Source of the DNA: Symsagittifera roscoffensis
Taxonomy: Eukaryota > Xenacoelomorpha > Acoela > Convolutidae
Assembly (NCBI RefSeq): GCF_963678635.1
Contig: NC_087068.1
Coordinates: forward strand, 47,323,785-47,387,784
DNA: 64,000 nucleotides
Direction: 5' to 3'
Under the pieces are notes generated by a model. The model saw nothing but the letters and a program-made list of their open reading frames with translations. It ran no database searches and was not told the origin of the DNA. Within the stretch, counting starts at the first letter, position 1. Each line of letters starts with the position of its first letter. The position numbers and the translations under genes are program-made. Shown piece by piece: positions 30,540 to 40,812 of the stretch.

Positions 30540-31736
30540 CTATTGCTGAATTCTTAACTTCTCCATGTCGTCTCTTAAGCGTAACTCTCGCTGTTCCGCT
30601 TCTCTTGTCATTCGCGACAAATTCTTCGCCATATGCTCGTCCGTTCTTTCTTTCAAGCGTTTTTCGCTCCTACCAACTTTTTGTCTATTGCGGTTTGTTT
30701 CTTCCCGCAGACTTTCTCTTTCAATGTGAACTGCCCTTTCTAGTTCACTCATTCTTATGGGCATCTGTTCATTTTGTTCTCCTAAACTGCCCACTATGTT
30801 GTTTAAGGCTTCTTCTAGTGCTGCCCCGTTATCCACGAGTGGCGTCACTAGTGGCGGTGTAACCCTGTCGGTCCCAGGTAGCTTCGTGCTGGTCGAGATT
30901 CGGGCCTTGACTCTCTGCCTCGACGTCTTTTCATTATCCACCTCAGGATCCGCCAATGCGTTGCCTAGCCCTCTGTTTCTACTCTCCCCAGTTAGCGGCT
31001 CTGAATTTGTCATAATCGCGAAGCCCCTCGACTGGCCCGGTGTGTTTACCTTTTTGTTTATCGTTCTCACCACACCAAATTTGTCCATGGTTCCAGTCTC
31101 TCTTCCGACGTATGCCTCATTCTCCTGGGTCGAACTATTGAGGCTGACTTGAGACCCAAAGTCCACTTGCTCTTCTTCGTCCTCCTCCTCCTGGGATTCA
31201 CCTTCATTTCCTGCGCCTCCTCCCATGGTGAATGGAAAGATGTTTCCTAAGGTGTTCCTCATTCTTTCTGAGAACGATGATGACGTTGTTTGTTTCTCAG
31301 TTTCGCCTGCCATCATAGTGTTGTCTGTTGGAGATCTTCTAGTTGCCGCTATTTCAGTTGAGATGTCGGACAGTTCCGACATCTCTTCTCGATCTAATGT
31401 CCCGGTGGAAGTGGCAAAATCATGGCCTTGTTCTACTGGAGTAGATTCACTCGCCAGCCTTCTGCCTCTCCATTCCAGTCCATGTACTTCCTGGTTGTCG
31501 TTCATGGCATGGTCCGTGTTGACCTCCACTTCTAATAGTTCTTTTCGCTCTTCTGAGGTCATCTGATTCCTTGTTTTAACCATTCTGCCTGAAACCGTCT
31601 CCCCTTTGTCGGTCCGGGCTCGTTTGATCCAATCCACAAAAGGATCGGTCATTGTTCTTCTTTGCTTTTTAGCTATGAGTTTCCTAGAGCTATTACCCCA
31701 TTTAGGTATCCTTGACTCGTCTAGACTCATTCTCAA
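30540..31736 (-). pseudogene. E1 gag, N-terminal region
   Basis: A 398-codon frame opening the E1 polyprotein. It is highly polar, with an acidic centre (EGESQEEEDEEEQVDFGSQ) and a C-terminal coiled coil (residues about 325-398, heptads of Leu/Met among Glu/Arg). No folded domain known to me. The start at 31736 is the first in-frame ATG of the frame. The end is a TAG in a context known to favour read-through in some plant viruses, so gag may have been made with and without the downstream part. Confidence 0.65.
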
Positions 31737-32507
31737 TTTGTCACTTCCTAGTGCCTATACACTTAATTCGATTGCTAGTGACGTTATAGTTTGATTACCA
31801 ATAATAATGACACAACACAATAAATTTCACAAGATTCTATAAAATAGTGACCACGAATCCCTGTATGTTATCAGAGTACAGTTTGTATATAATTTATTCA
31901 CACTAACCGATTATCGGTCGTAAGATTTGAGAACTAGCACAATATGATGTTATCAGTCAATTTAAAAGATAGTGTACTCACTACCCAATCAAGCACAGTT
32001 TATGTTGATTTAAAACCAAAAACAAAAAAGAATATATAATGACAGAATATGAATACCTCTATATAAAAAAAACGTATGTGTATTGTACTTTTAGTCGGTC
32101 GCAGTACAATAGTCGAACTTGTCTTTTAAAGAAAAAGCTTTCCCTGCTTGGTGCTGCACCAAACAGACAAAACTTTGAAGGCAGTAATTTTCTCAAGTGC
32201 GCGTCTATTGCACCCACCGAGTACTATGTTACCTATCTACCTTTGGACTGCCCGAGCTAGACCTACTACAATCCTCAGGGCAGTTTCACAAAAACGTTTT
32301 GGGTTTCAATCCACACCAATGAATTACGCTCTTTTTAGTTTGGACTTAGTGTCGCGAATATAAGAGTTCGGACCTGTTTTGTTTGTGGTCTTGTTTTTAT
32401 TGAAAGGCAAGTTACCAGTGCAGTCACTGATTCCTAGCCTGTCTGCTAATAACCTAATACCTCTCACTGTAGTCTTTCTTCTGTTTACCTAAGTCTTTTA
32501 ATAAAAT

Positions 32508-32770
32508 AATACCCCTCCGGATTGGCAAAAATAGGACCCTTCCGTACTAGCAAAATTTAGACCCCTCCGGATTGCGAAAAAATATGACCCTTCCGGACTA
32601 ACAAAATTTAGACCCCTCCGGATTGGGACCCCTCCGAATTAGTAAATATAAGACCCCTCCGGATTGGGACCCCTCCGAATTAGTAAATATATGACCCCTC
32701 CGGATTGGGACCCCCTCCGAATTAGTAAATATATGACCCCTCCGGATTGGGAGCCCTCTGGTCTGTGTTA
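32508..32770 (-). repeat. Near-tandem array of CCCCTCCGGATTG / CCCCTCCGAATTAG
   Basis: About a dozen copies alternate with spacers such as GTAAATATA. Units of about 28-37 bp vary slightly. On the E1 sense strand the core reads CAATCCGGAGGGG. Confidence 0.8.
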
Positions 32771-34637
32771 GTAGCTTTTCGGAGATTTCCTTCTTTCAAC
32801 CTATACCCCTCCGGATACGTTCTCCGATGCAATTTTGCTTTTTCAATTAACTAGGAAGGGTATGTACTGCTTTCCTAGACCCTTCCAGATTGAATTTAAG
32901 CCTCTTATTTGACAATTCACGCTAACGGTGAAGGGTCTTATCGCTAGCCTAACTTCGGTTCGATTAAGGTTTTCCTGTGCCTTTAGCCCTCCCTTTTCGT
33001 CTAGAACAGCCTAAAGTTACTTTATTCAACCGCTATTTCCTCTTGGTAGGGGTGTAAGGGCTTTTCTAAAAGAAATTTATAAAACGTGAAGGGTCTACCC
33101 TCCCAAATTGGTGAATTTGCTAAAAACAACCTCATAAAATTTTCACGCTTGCTTTTCCGAAAAACTTTTGTCCCTATCAATAAGCTCAGCTAATTTCTGA
33201 TCTATTGGTACCAAGGTCAACTGGATATGCCCAGTAGTTCCAAAGTTATTAACCAAAACGTCTTTTTTCTAAAGTCAAGAAATTTATCTCTTATAGGTTC
33301 CGCCTAAATTTTTCCGAAATTCTCTTCCTTTCGACCTAAAAATTACTGATCCGAGCTCAAAAGGCCTATACTCTTCTAGTTCAATGCAGAAGACCCGATC
33401 TAAAACGCTTTAGTTGAAAAAATTTGCGAAAAACTATGCTACCTGTACCCCTCCGGATTGATGAATCCACCAAATCAAACACGTTAAGTTCGATTTCTCT
33501 GCAACCCGGAAGGCTTTCGGGAAGCGGGTTTTAAAACTTGTAGATTCACTAGTGGACGTTGCCCGAACAACTGTTTTTACTGTTCTAACTCAAAAATTTC
33601 AAAAAATTTTCTGAATTTATAGTGTTTCGTTTTCTCAAAATTCACGAAAATTCGGTTTTTGGTTCCAAAATAGTTCCAACCACTTTCGAACTAAACTTAA
33701 CCGGTTCTATCTATTATGGTAGTGCAGTAACGATGTAACACACTACTTTAGCGCTTTTTTCCGTTTCAAAAAATATCGATATCTCAAGAATCGCGACTTG
33801 TGGGGGGATCAAAATATCGCTATTTTGACCCTAAAAACCGGTCTGCTTTCTATGTTTTTCACTGAAAAACGGTATAAGAGTATTAATATAGGCTATATAA
33901 GTAATAATATTAGTAATACAATACCCCTCCGGGTTTGTTTAATATCGGAATTAAGGTGCTTAACTCGGATATTCGCAGTTCGGTGAAGGGTCACTACAGT
34001 GCAGCACTGTCGAGCCCCCCACAGATTACTAGCTTACTTTTTGTACCAAATGGGATACAAAACTTGTTAACGATACCCAACAGTCGATTGTTGTTGTCCT
34101 TGAACCCCTTCTTGCTGCTCCTTGTACTGCTTGCCGGATCAGTCTTCTCCCAAGATCCTTCCGAATTGAGCGCAAATCAGCTGACCCTTCCGGATTGAGC
34201 GCAATTTATCATTAACGTGCTTAAATGCTCAAATAACCCTACAGTACAAGCCTCACAAACGGGCTACAAAATTGATCGTAACAATCCTGACTGATATAAA
34301 TGCCTGTAACAACAATATATCTATCAACAACAAACGGGAGGGTCGGATCACATCTTGTCTGGGGGGATGATTTCTACTGATTTTCTAACTTTTTTTACTG
34401 TTTTTCGTTTTTTTTCGGTTATTTTTTATGTTTTTTGTTTTTCTTGGGTACTATACTACTTTTTAATTGGTTTTATATATATCTTTTAGTGTTTTTGGTC
34501 ACAAACCTCTCAGGGAACGACGGGACCGCGAATCCCCCCACCCTTCCTGGTTCGTGAATTTTCGGTCTTAACTAGGTTAAAAAGCTATTCACGTTCCGAA
34601 CTACCCTTCCGCCCCGGCGGTTTAGGCCTATTAAGGG

Positions 34638-34678
34638 CGTTAATGTGAGCATCCGCTCGGCGCGGAGTGCTCGTTAAC
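34638..34678 (-). promoter_or_regulatory. Stable stem-loop in the E1 leader
   Basis: Nested complementary blocks CGTTAA/TTAACG, GAGCA/TGCTC and CCGC/GCGG surround the loop TCGGC. It lies about 430 bases downstream of the 5' LTR on the transcript. Its position suits a packaging, dimerisation or translation signal, but nothing shows which. Confidence 0.5.
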
Positions 34679-35108
34679 GGTTCTGCCGGTCATGATGTTA
34701 AAAAAGAATAACACCCAGGAGCGCCATAAAAACATGTATGTAACATTCGCCCGGAAGATACATATCGACGGAAAACAAAACTAAGTCCTAAGACGACTGG
34801 CTAACGTCTAAACAGAGCTTTAAATGCTTTTCACCGTCTCTACCAAGCCAGTACTTTCGGTGGTCTTTCTAACATCGGGTCGAAAAAAAACGTTACTGCT
34901 TTCGGCTTCTGTCAAAACACTCAAATTAACTAAATTTACATGCAGAAATAGTGAGCTCATGGCTGGGTCTCAGTATCCCCAGACCACGAGGTCACTCCTA
35001 AAAACAGGGCTACTACTACTTATTGAATTGTTATTGTTTTTGTTCAGTAGATAAAAATCATCATCTCCATCGAAGATGGATCAACCCTTTCCCCCAACTC
35101 CTAGCTTC

Positions 35109-35648
35109 TCATCCTAGCAAAATGAATTCAGATGATAATTAAATTCAAATCAGGACATGACAGGGAAGCTAAAAGTTTATATAAGTCGATAAAAGTTTCA
35201 GTCCCGAGACCCCTCCGGATTCTTGAATCCGGGTAAATAAGGCCCTTATCTTCTTTCCGGAAGGCTGGTTTTCCATCCTTCACCGTTGTTCGCAACGGCC
35301 TTGCAACTATTGTAGCGACACAATAGTTGCAACTCAGAACGGTCTCTGCTATTCCTGCAATCTGCTGTTGTTTCTCAATCACGATTTCCGTTGTTATCGT
35401 CAGCGCTACTAATGTTGTTGTGTTTTCCTTCGACTTTCTGCCAAAATGGCCGTTTCTGACGTTTCTCAGAAATATGACGTCATAATTCGAATTTTTAAAA
35501 TTTCAGAACACCAAAATATTCTAGCCCTCACCGTTTGGCCAATCGTTCCAATAACGATCTTGTTCAAAATCGCCAATTCGGAAGGTTCACTGCTAAAATT
35601 TCGAATATGCTGAATCTGCATTTTGATCCATTCTGGTCGAATGTCACA
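35109..35648 (-). repeat. E1 5' LTR (right copy)
   Basis: A direct repeat of 12168-12711. On the - strand it starts TGTGACATTCG at 35648, and a TATA-like TTATATAAAC is at about 35177-35186. The immediate outer flank is TTCT, as at the other end. Confidence 0.92.
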
Positions 35649-36126
35649 TTCTCATAACCACGTTTTTTTTTAGTTGAGCAGTCTCTGAACAACCGTCCGC
35701 TCACACACGTATCCTCTGATCCGAACAATCTCGAAGCGTTAATGCCGAATTACTTACTACTTGGACACCGCGCAATTAGTTTTCCGCCACTAGATTTCGA
35801 GCAAAACTTCAATCATCGAAAGTGCTACGCCCGAGCGCAATCCTATGCAGATTCCATTGGACTCGTTGGTTCCGTGAGTACGTACCAATGCTTAACAAAC
35901 GAGCGAAATGGTTTTCTTCTCCAGAATCACACTTGAAAACTGGAGATCTTGTTTGGTTGATTGAGGACAATAGACCAAGATACCATTACGCGTTAGCGGG
36001 AGTCAAGTTATTGAACTACGGTAACAACGGTATAGCGCGGTCCGCCGTAATTAGATCGGCAACCGGCGAGTGCACCGATCCGATCGTGAAACTCGCACCA
36101 GTTCTCACTCCTTTGGGGGCAGAGGA
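35649..36126 (+). pseudogene. BEL1 integrase C-terminal domain (DUF5641-like)
   Basis: Frames at 35742-35936 and 35822-36250 together show the end of the integrase core (LNNRPLTHVSSDPNN), NYLLLGHRAISFPPLDFE and, after a frameshift near 35860, FREYVPMLNKRAKWF, TGDLVWLIEDNRPRYHYALA and IVKLAPVL. This is the C-terminal module of BEL/Pao integrases. It runs directly into the 3' LTR. Confidence 0.8.
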
Positions 36127-36558
36127 TGTTAACGCGATTAACTATGCGTCTTTTTTTATAATGTGGTCATTTCATATAGAAATTTTTGGGTTAATTTTTG
36201 GACAAAAACGTTATTTAAAACGAAGAACATCCTCTAAGCTTAGGAACTAGAACTTGAATCGAATTAACTCTTGTTTCGGTTTTTGGTTAAATTTGTTAAT
36301 TGGCCGTAGTTGATGAAATTTGTTTCTGTTCAGCCTCAACTTGTTGCAGTAAGTTATGATATTTTGAATTGTTTACAAAAATGTTCAGTTTGAAGATAAT
36401 TGTTCAAATGCCCATATTCCGCAGTTGCTAAATAATCGTGAAAGCCTATGGATGAAAAAAAATTGATCGAGTTATGGAGAAAAGTGTTAACAATTCTTCT
36501 GTAAACTCTAAATCAAATGTTTTTTTTTGGGTTTTCCCGACCGTCCTTATTATCATAG
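36127..36558 (+). repeat. BEL1 3' LTR, truncated
   Basis: It begins TGTTAACGCGATTAACTATG and follows the LTRs at 4606 and 38697 for about 430 bases, up to CCGTCCTTATTATCATAGG, where the TIR element interrupts it. Confidence 0.75.
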
Positions 36559-36560
36559 GA

Positions 36561-38305
36561 AAACGGGTTGACCAGAATTTCTTATCATACATTTTCCATA
36601 AATGAGAAACTTCTTGTCATACAATTTCATAGAATTCCATACGTAAAATAATTTGTATGAAATCTCTATGATTGTTATTTTTCCGTTAATGAAAGTTGTA
36701 TGATAACCATGCGTTTTTTGTATGCGTTTTTTGCATGAACCAGAAAGTTGATTTTTTGTTTCTCAGTTTGTTTTCTAAAAAATTTTGGGTTGTGTTTGTA
36801 ACCAAACACAAGTGAAAAAGACTCTGGTTTACTCAAAGCACCAGAGGTTGGACAGTCTTGCATTGACAGTACATGGAAAACGACCTGAATTTCCTAAAGC
36901 TGTTTTTTGCAAATGATTTAACAAAAGTAACAAACTTAATTTTTGGCAAAATTTTTCAAAGATGACTATTTTAAATTTTTGATTTTTTAAATTAACAGAC
37001 ATTGATCAAGGCATACTTTAACTCGCCATACAAAAAAATCGGAATTTTCAGCGTTTTGGAAAAAAAATTAGGTGGTGAAAAGGAAAAAAAGCTAACTTAA
37101 TCTTATCCAGGACGTTATGGACACAAAAAATTAAATTTTGCATGCAAAATTTTTTTTATGTAATATCTTCATTTTTGTACAAAATTCGATTTGCGGTTAA
37201 AAAACCAAAAAAAAATTTCGGGCTTTATTTTTAAATTTATTTATTTTCAAAATTTTCAAAAATTTTGGGGCCTTTTTTCAAAGTTTTGTGTCGCCATCAA
37301 AAAAAATTTAGTCCTACAATTTCTATATAAGGGAATTGTTTGATAAGCATTTTTCAAAGAACGAAAACCTCGGTTTTTTATCACCAGATTAATTAACTAG
37401 AATCAAACAGCCGCAGAATTTAGTTAATGTCTTTTTTCAACCATTTTTCGATATTTTATTGAAATTGTATGTTAAGCATTTTTGGTGGATGGAGGTCAAC
37501 CGGGGATAATGCAATTTCACTCGTTCTGCAAAACAGCAGAAAAATTGAAACTTGAACGGTGGGGGATAAAGGCTCTTTCCCACTTCCCCCCACTTTTCGA
37601 TTTTCTATTTTTTTTGGTTGTTGTACGTGCACTTATGACAGCGAAAAATTAGTTTTTTAAAAGAGAGTTTTAATGGGGGAAAGGAATGGTTATTTGAAAG
37701 ATTTTACGGTCAATATTCATAGATTACTTATGTTTTAAATATTTGCATTACATTTACGTTGATCGTTGAGGCAATTTCAAAGCGTTAGAGCGTATTAGTT
37801 TGCTTATTTGCGTTTCTATGGATAACTTTTTTTTCAAAAACGCTAAGAATCTTATTTTTCTTGTATGGAAAGTTATGTATACCTTTCTCATTGTCTGATA
37901 ATTTAAAAACTCAAGATTCAAAAATACTCAATTTTCAAATTTCCCTGCAGTATGATGCTTTCCAAATATCATTTGTGTAAGAGAACTCTGATAAAATTAA
38001 AGTCGTTCCCATTTCAGAACAAATCAAACCTATGATGACTCTAGTGTTGAGTAAACCATGGTTTTTGTCACTTGTGTTCGGTTACGAACACATTTTAAAA
38101 AAATTGAGAAATTTAATTTTAAAAAAATATATATTTTTTTGGTTTATGGAAAAATGCTACTCATACATTTTCCATATATGAAAAGACACTAATCACAGAC
38201 TTTTTATGCAGTTTTTTTTTACATATGGAATTGATTGAAAAAGGTATGATTAGCATTTTGCATATATGAAAATTGTATGACTAGCATTTTTGGTCAGCCC
38301 GGGTT
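36561..38305. mobile_element. Non-autonomous TIR element, about 1.75 kb
   Basis: The left end (AACGGGTTGACCAGAATTTC at about 36562) and the reverse complement of the right end (AACCCGGGCTGACCAAAAAT) match over about 45 bp with some changes. Subterminal words such as ATGAT/CTAGCATTTTT and TTTCCATATATG repeat inside. No transposase is present. It includes an AT-rich interior in which I see no gene. No target duplication was confirmed. Confidence 0.6.
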
Positions 38306-38696
38306 ACCATAAAACGAACTGGGAAGTAGAAAAGAACTGGGTTACTTCTTACAAGCTTTTGGAATTGAAATATTGAAAAAAAACGAGGTAATGAAACAAC
38401 AACTGTGAATACTCGTCCTAAACTGAGGCTACAAAATGTACTCAAATTATCTCTCGAGACAAATACCTGCTAAGAAGTGTCAGCGCCCATATGGGAGTAT
38501 GGAATCAAAAAGTCACCAACCTTAACCAGAGCCTGCCTTCCTGAGTCAGGCCACCCTGCCTCATTGTATCTTGAGACCCAGATACCTAGACCATCAAGGC
38601 TCTCAGAGCCATTGGCTAAAGTAGCTCTCAAAGTTATTCAAATCTTTTATCAATTAGTTCTATAATCTACTCTCTGAGACAATTATCCATTCCAAT
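38306..38696. other. Unassigned spacer
   Basis: About 390 bases between the TIR element and the BEL2 LTR. A possible LTR word (GGGAAGTAGAAAA) at about 38330 hints at the far part of the BEL1 3' LTR. No gene. Confidence 0.4.
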
Positions 38697-39843
38697 TGTT
38701 ACCGCGGTTAACTATGCGTCTGTTTTAAAATGTAGTCATTTCATATAGAACTTTTTGGGTCAGTTTTTGGCACAAAGGTTACTTAAACTTAAGAAAACCC
38801 TTTAAGCTTAGGAACTAGAACTTGAACTAATTAACTCTTGTTTCGGTTTTTGCTTAAATTTGTTTATTGGCCATAGTTGATGAAATTTCTTTCTGTTCAG
38901 CCTCAACTTATTGCAATAAGTTATGATATATTGGTTTGTTCAGAAAAATTTTCAGTTTGAAGATAGCTGTTCGAATGCCCATATTCCGAAGTTGCTAAAA
39001 ATCGTGAAAGCTTGTCAATGAAAAAGAATTGTTCGAATTATGGGGGAAAATGCAACCAATTATTCTGTAAACTCTGAACTCAAACGTTATTTTGAGTTTT
39101 TCACGACCGTCCTTATTGTCAAAGGAATATTTTTGTGCCGCGATTTGGGAATAGTCGGAGAAAAAGGCAGTTTTAGCGGATAAAAGGGCCTTTTGCTCGG
39201 TGAAAAGGGAAATTTTTGTCGGAAAAAAGGGGGTGATTAGTGAAAAAAACTTAAGTTTTTCCAAAGAAAATTTGATAAAGTAAGTTAATACGCTATCTTG
39301 GAGTTACTTAATTCTTTGCAACGCGAACCGAAGTTTCATGGAGCGAAGCATTTCGAATCAGAAATTTGGGAGCTTGATAATCAAAACCGATTTCTTCCAT
39401 GTCACCCAAAGTCTTATCCCAGTGGTATCTGAACCTTAATCAGAAAGAAGAAAGCATCAGTTGCCGCATTCTGAAGACATACTACGACATCGAAGACCAA
39501 AACTTCCGTGGCCAAAAATTTAGAAAAACAGCAAAAATTGTAAGAACGTTAAATTTTAATCCCATTTTTTTGCAGTAAACTTTTCTGCAAGGAATTTTAA
39601 GTTCAAACCGATCCAAAATCTACCCTAACTCTCGAATACTTGTTAAAATAACCTGAACAAAAAATTTCAAAAAAACCTAGAATAAAGTGCTAAAGGGTTT
39701 TCATCACTAAGTTTTAAGGGAAGTAGTAAAAATCCCGACCCAAACTTCAACTTTTTGCCCATAACGAAGTAAAACACCAAAATATTGGAAATTTATGTTC
39801 TAAAACATCAAACATTGTTGCCTTCACTCCGACTTTGCTTTTG

Positions 39844-39923
39844 TTGAGTGAGTTGCCTGAGCCGAAAACTTACCTCGGGTTTCACTCCTAGGGGTTGTCT
39901 GAAACCTATAGCAGTTCACTCAA
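39844..39923 (+). ncRNA. BEL2 leader hairpin H1
   Basis: TTGAGTGA (39844-39851) pairs exactly with TCACTCAA (39916-39923). The enclosed core carries TACCTCGGG and GGGGTTGTCTGA. Relative to BEL1 H1, one base that is unpaired there is paired here. Confidence 0.55.
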
Positions 39924-40044
39924 TTCGACCTTACGGGTACCGATTTTTTGATCGGTCCGATAACAAAACGTCGCATATCGACAAAAAAAAATTTCTCCCA
40001 GCGTCACTGCCCCTTCTTCACCGTAGTTGTGTTTGTTGTTTTGG

Positions 40045-40099
40045 ATTGATTTCTTACCTCGGGTTTTGCTCCTAGAGGTTGTCTGATTTTCAAATCAAT
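40045..40099 (+). ncRNA. BEL2 leader hairpin H2
   Basis: ATTGATTT (40045-40052) pairs exactly with AAATCAAT (40092-40099) around the shared core. Confidence 0.55.
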
Positions 40100-40750
40100 A
40101 CACTCAACTTGTCCGCTTCCGTTCGCGCCCGTGTACGTTTCAGTCCGTATGCAAACCGTTCTGTCCATACTCTTTGGGTGTGCAGTACCGTGCACACATA
40201 GGCGTAATCGTACAGTTCACCCAAAGACCTTGTAATTTTTTTTTTCTAAGAGTCTAAAATATACTATAAAATAACTTAATGTAGCGTTTTCCACAGCTAT
40301 AGTGGTTTTCATCTTACAAAGAAGTTGTTCAGCCATGATATTGTTTTGATATGTGGCATGACTTAATCAACAGTTCCGTAAGTAAGCATATAGACAAAAT
40401 TTTTCAATGTTTATCCGCTTGCAACTAAATCGACTATTAAACAATTGTAGAAAAACTAAAAGAAAAAAGAAATGAGGTAAAAGTCAACAAAAAGCTTTCA
40501 AAAGGAAGCAAACTAAACTGGCCGCCCAGAAGGTCCAATTAAAACAATTTGTCTGTTTTAATTCAAAGTTTTTGCATAAGTTTTAAACAAACTTAGTTTT
40601 TTGCTTACCTTGTCAATTGAATTTATTTTAATTTATTTGAAATAAAAATTATGGAGTTGCTAGCTTTTTTTTATCTGTTATAGTTAGGTTAGTAGGCCAG
40701 ATAAAGTTGCTCATAGCATTTCTTCAGTCAGAATTTTTTACGTGCTAATT

Positions 40751-40812
40751 TCTTACCTCGGTTTCCGCTCCAAGGGGTTGTCTGACGCTCAGTGTAGTCA
40801 CTTGTAGTACGA
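40751..40812 (+). ncRNA. BEL2 leader hairpin H3 (left arm lost)
   Basis: The core (TACCTCGG, GGGGTTGTCTGA) and the right arm CAGTGTA are present, but the left arm seen at 6832 in BEL1 is missing. It lies just before the gag ATG at 40812. Confidence 0.45.

Larger units (their letters stand above)
31737..35108 (-). other. E1 5' leader, about 3.4 kb, with CCTCCGGATT repeats
   Basis: No credible gene. The words CCCCTCCGGATT and CCCCTCCGAATTAG recur from 32511 to about 32770 in a near-tandem array, and single copies stand at about 32805, 33448, 33923, 34185 and in the LTR (about 35210). A GC-richer, structured stretch lies at 34500-34700. No primer-binding site could be matched to a tRNA. The leader is unusually long for an LTR element. 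Confidence 0.6.
12168..35648 (-). mobile_element. E1: giant Ty3/Gypsy-type LTR retrotransposon, about 23.5 kb
   Basis: Two direct repeats of about 540 bp (12168-12711 and 35109-35648) bracket an antisense series of ORFs in the order gag, zinc knuckles, protease, RT, RNase H, integrase, which is the Ty3/Gypsy order. About 9 kb of extra coding sequence follows the integrase. The LTRs differ at roughly ten positions and one 4-base gap by eye (about 2%), so insertion is fairly recent, yet the coding region has many stops and frameshifts. It sits inside the BEL1 integrase. TTCT lies at the outer edge of both ends and may be a 4-bp target duplication. Confidence 0.9.
4606..36558 (+). mobile_element. 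BEL1: BEL/Pao LTR retrotransposon, decayed and split by E1
   Basis: The left end starts TGTTAGCGCGGCTAACTATG and the right-hand LTR fragment at 36127 starts TGTTAACGCGATTAACTATG, an LTR signature shared with BEL2 at 38697. Between them lie, in BEL/Pao order, gag (DUF1759-like), zinc knuckles, a DUF1758-like protease, RT, RNase H, integrase and a DUF5641-like C-terminal domain, all frameshifted. The element is interrupted at 12168-35648 by E1, and about 100-150 integrase codons at the junction are missing. The 3' LTR is itself cut by a TIR element. Confidence 0.85.

Noticed and set aside
32508-32770. CRISPR-like array
   Set aside because: Units are short, variable and lie in a eukaryotic retroelement leader; spacers are not unique sequences of constant length.
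35060-35108. Primer-binding site for E1 next to the 5' LTR
   Set aside because: The bases after the LTR on the - strand do not show a convincing TGG-starting match to a tRNA 3' end that I can name.
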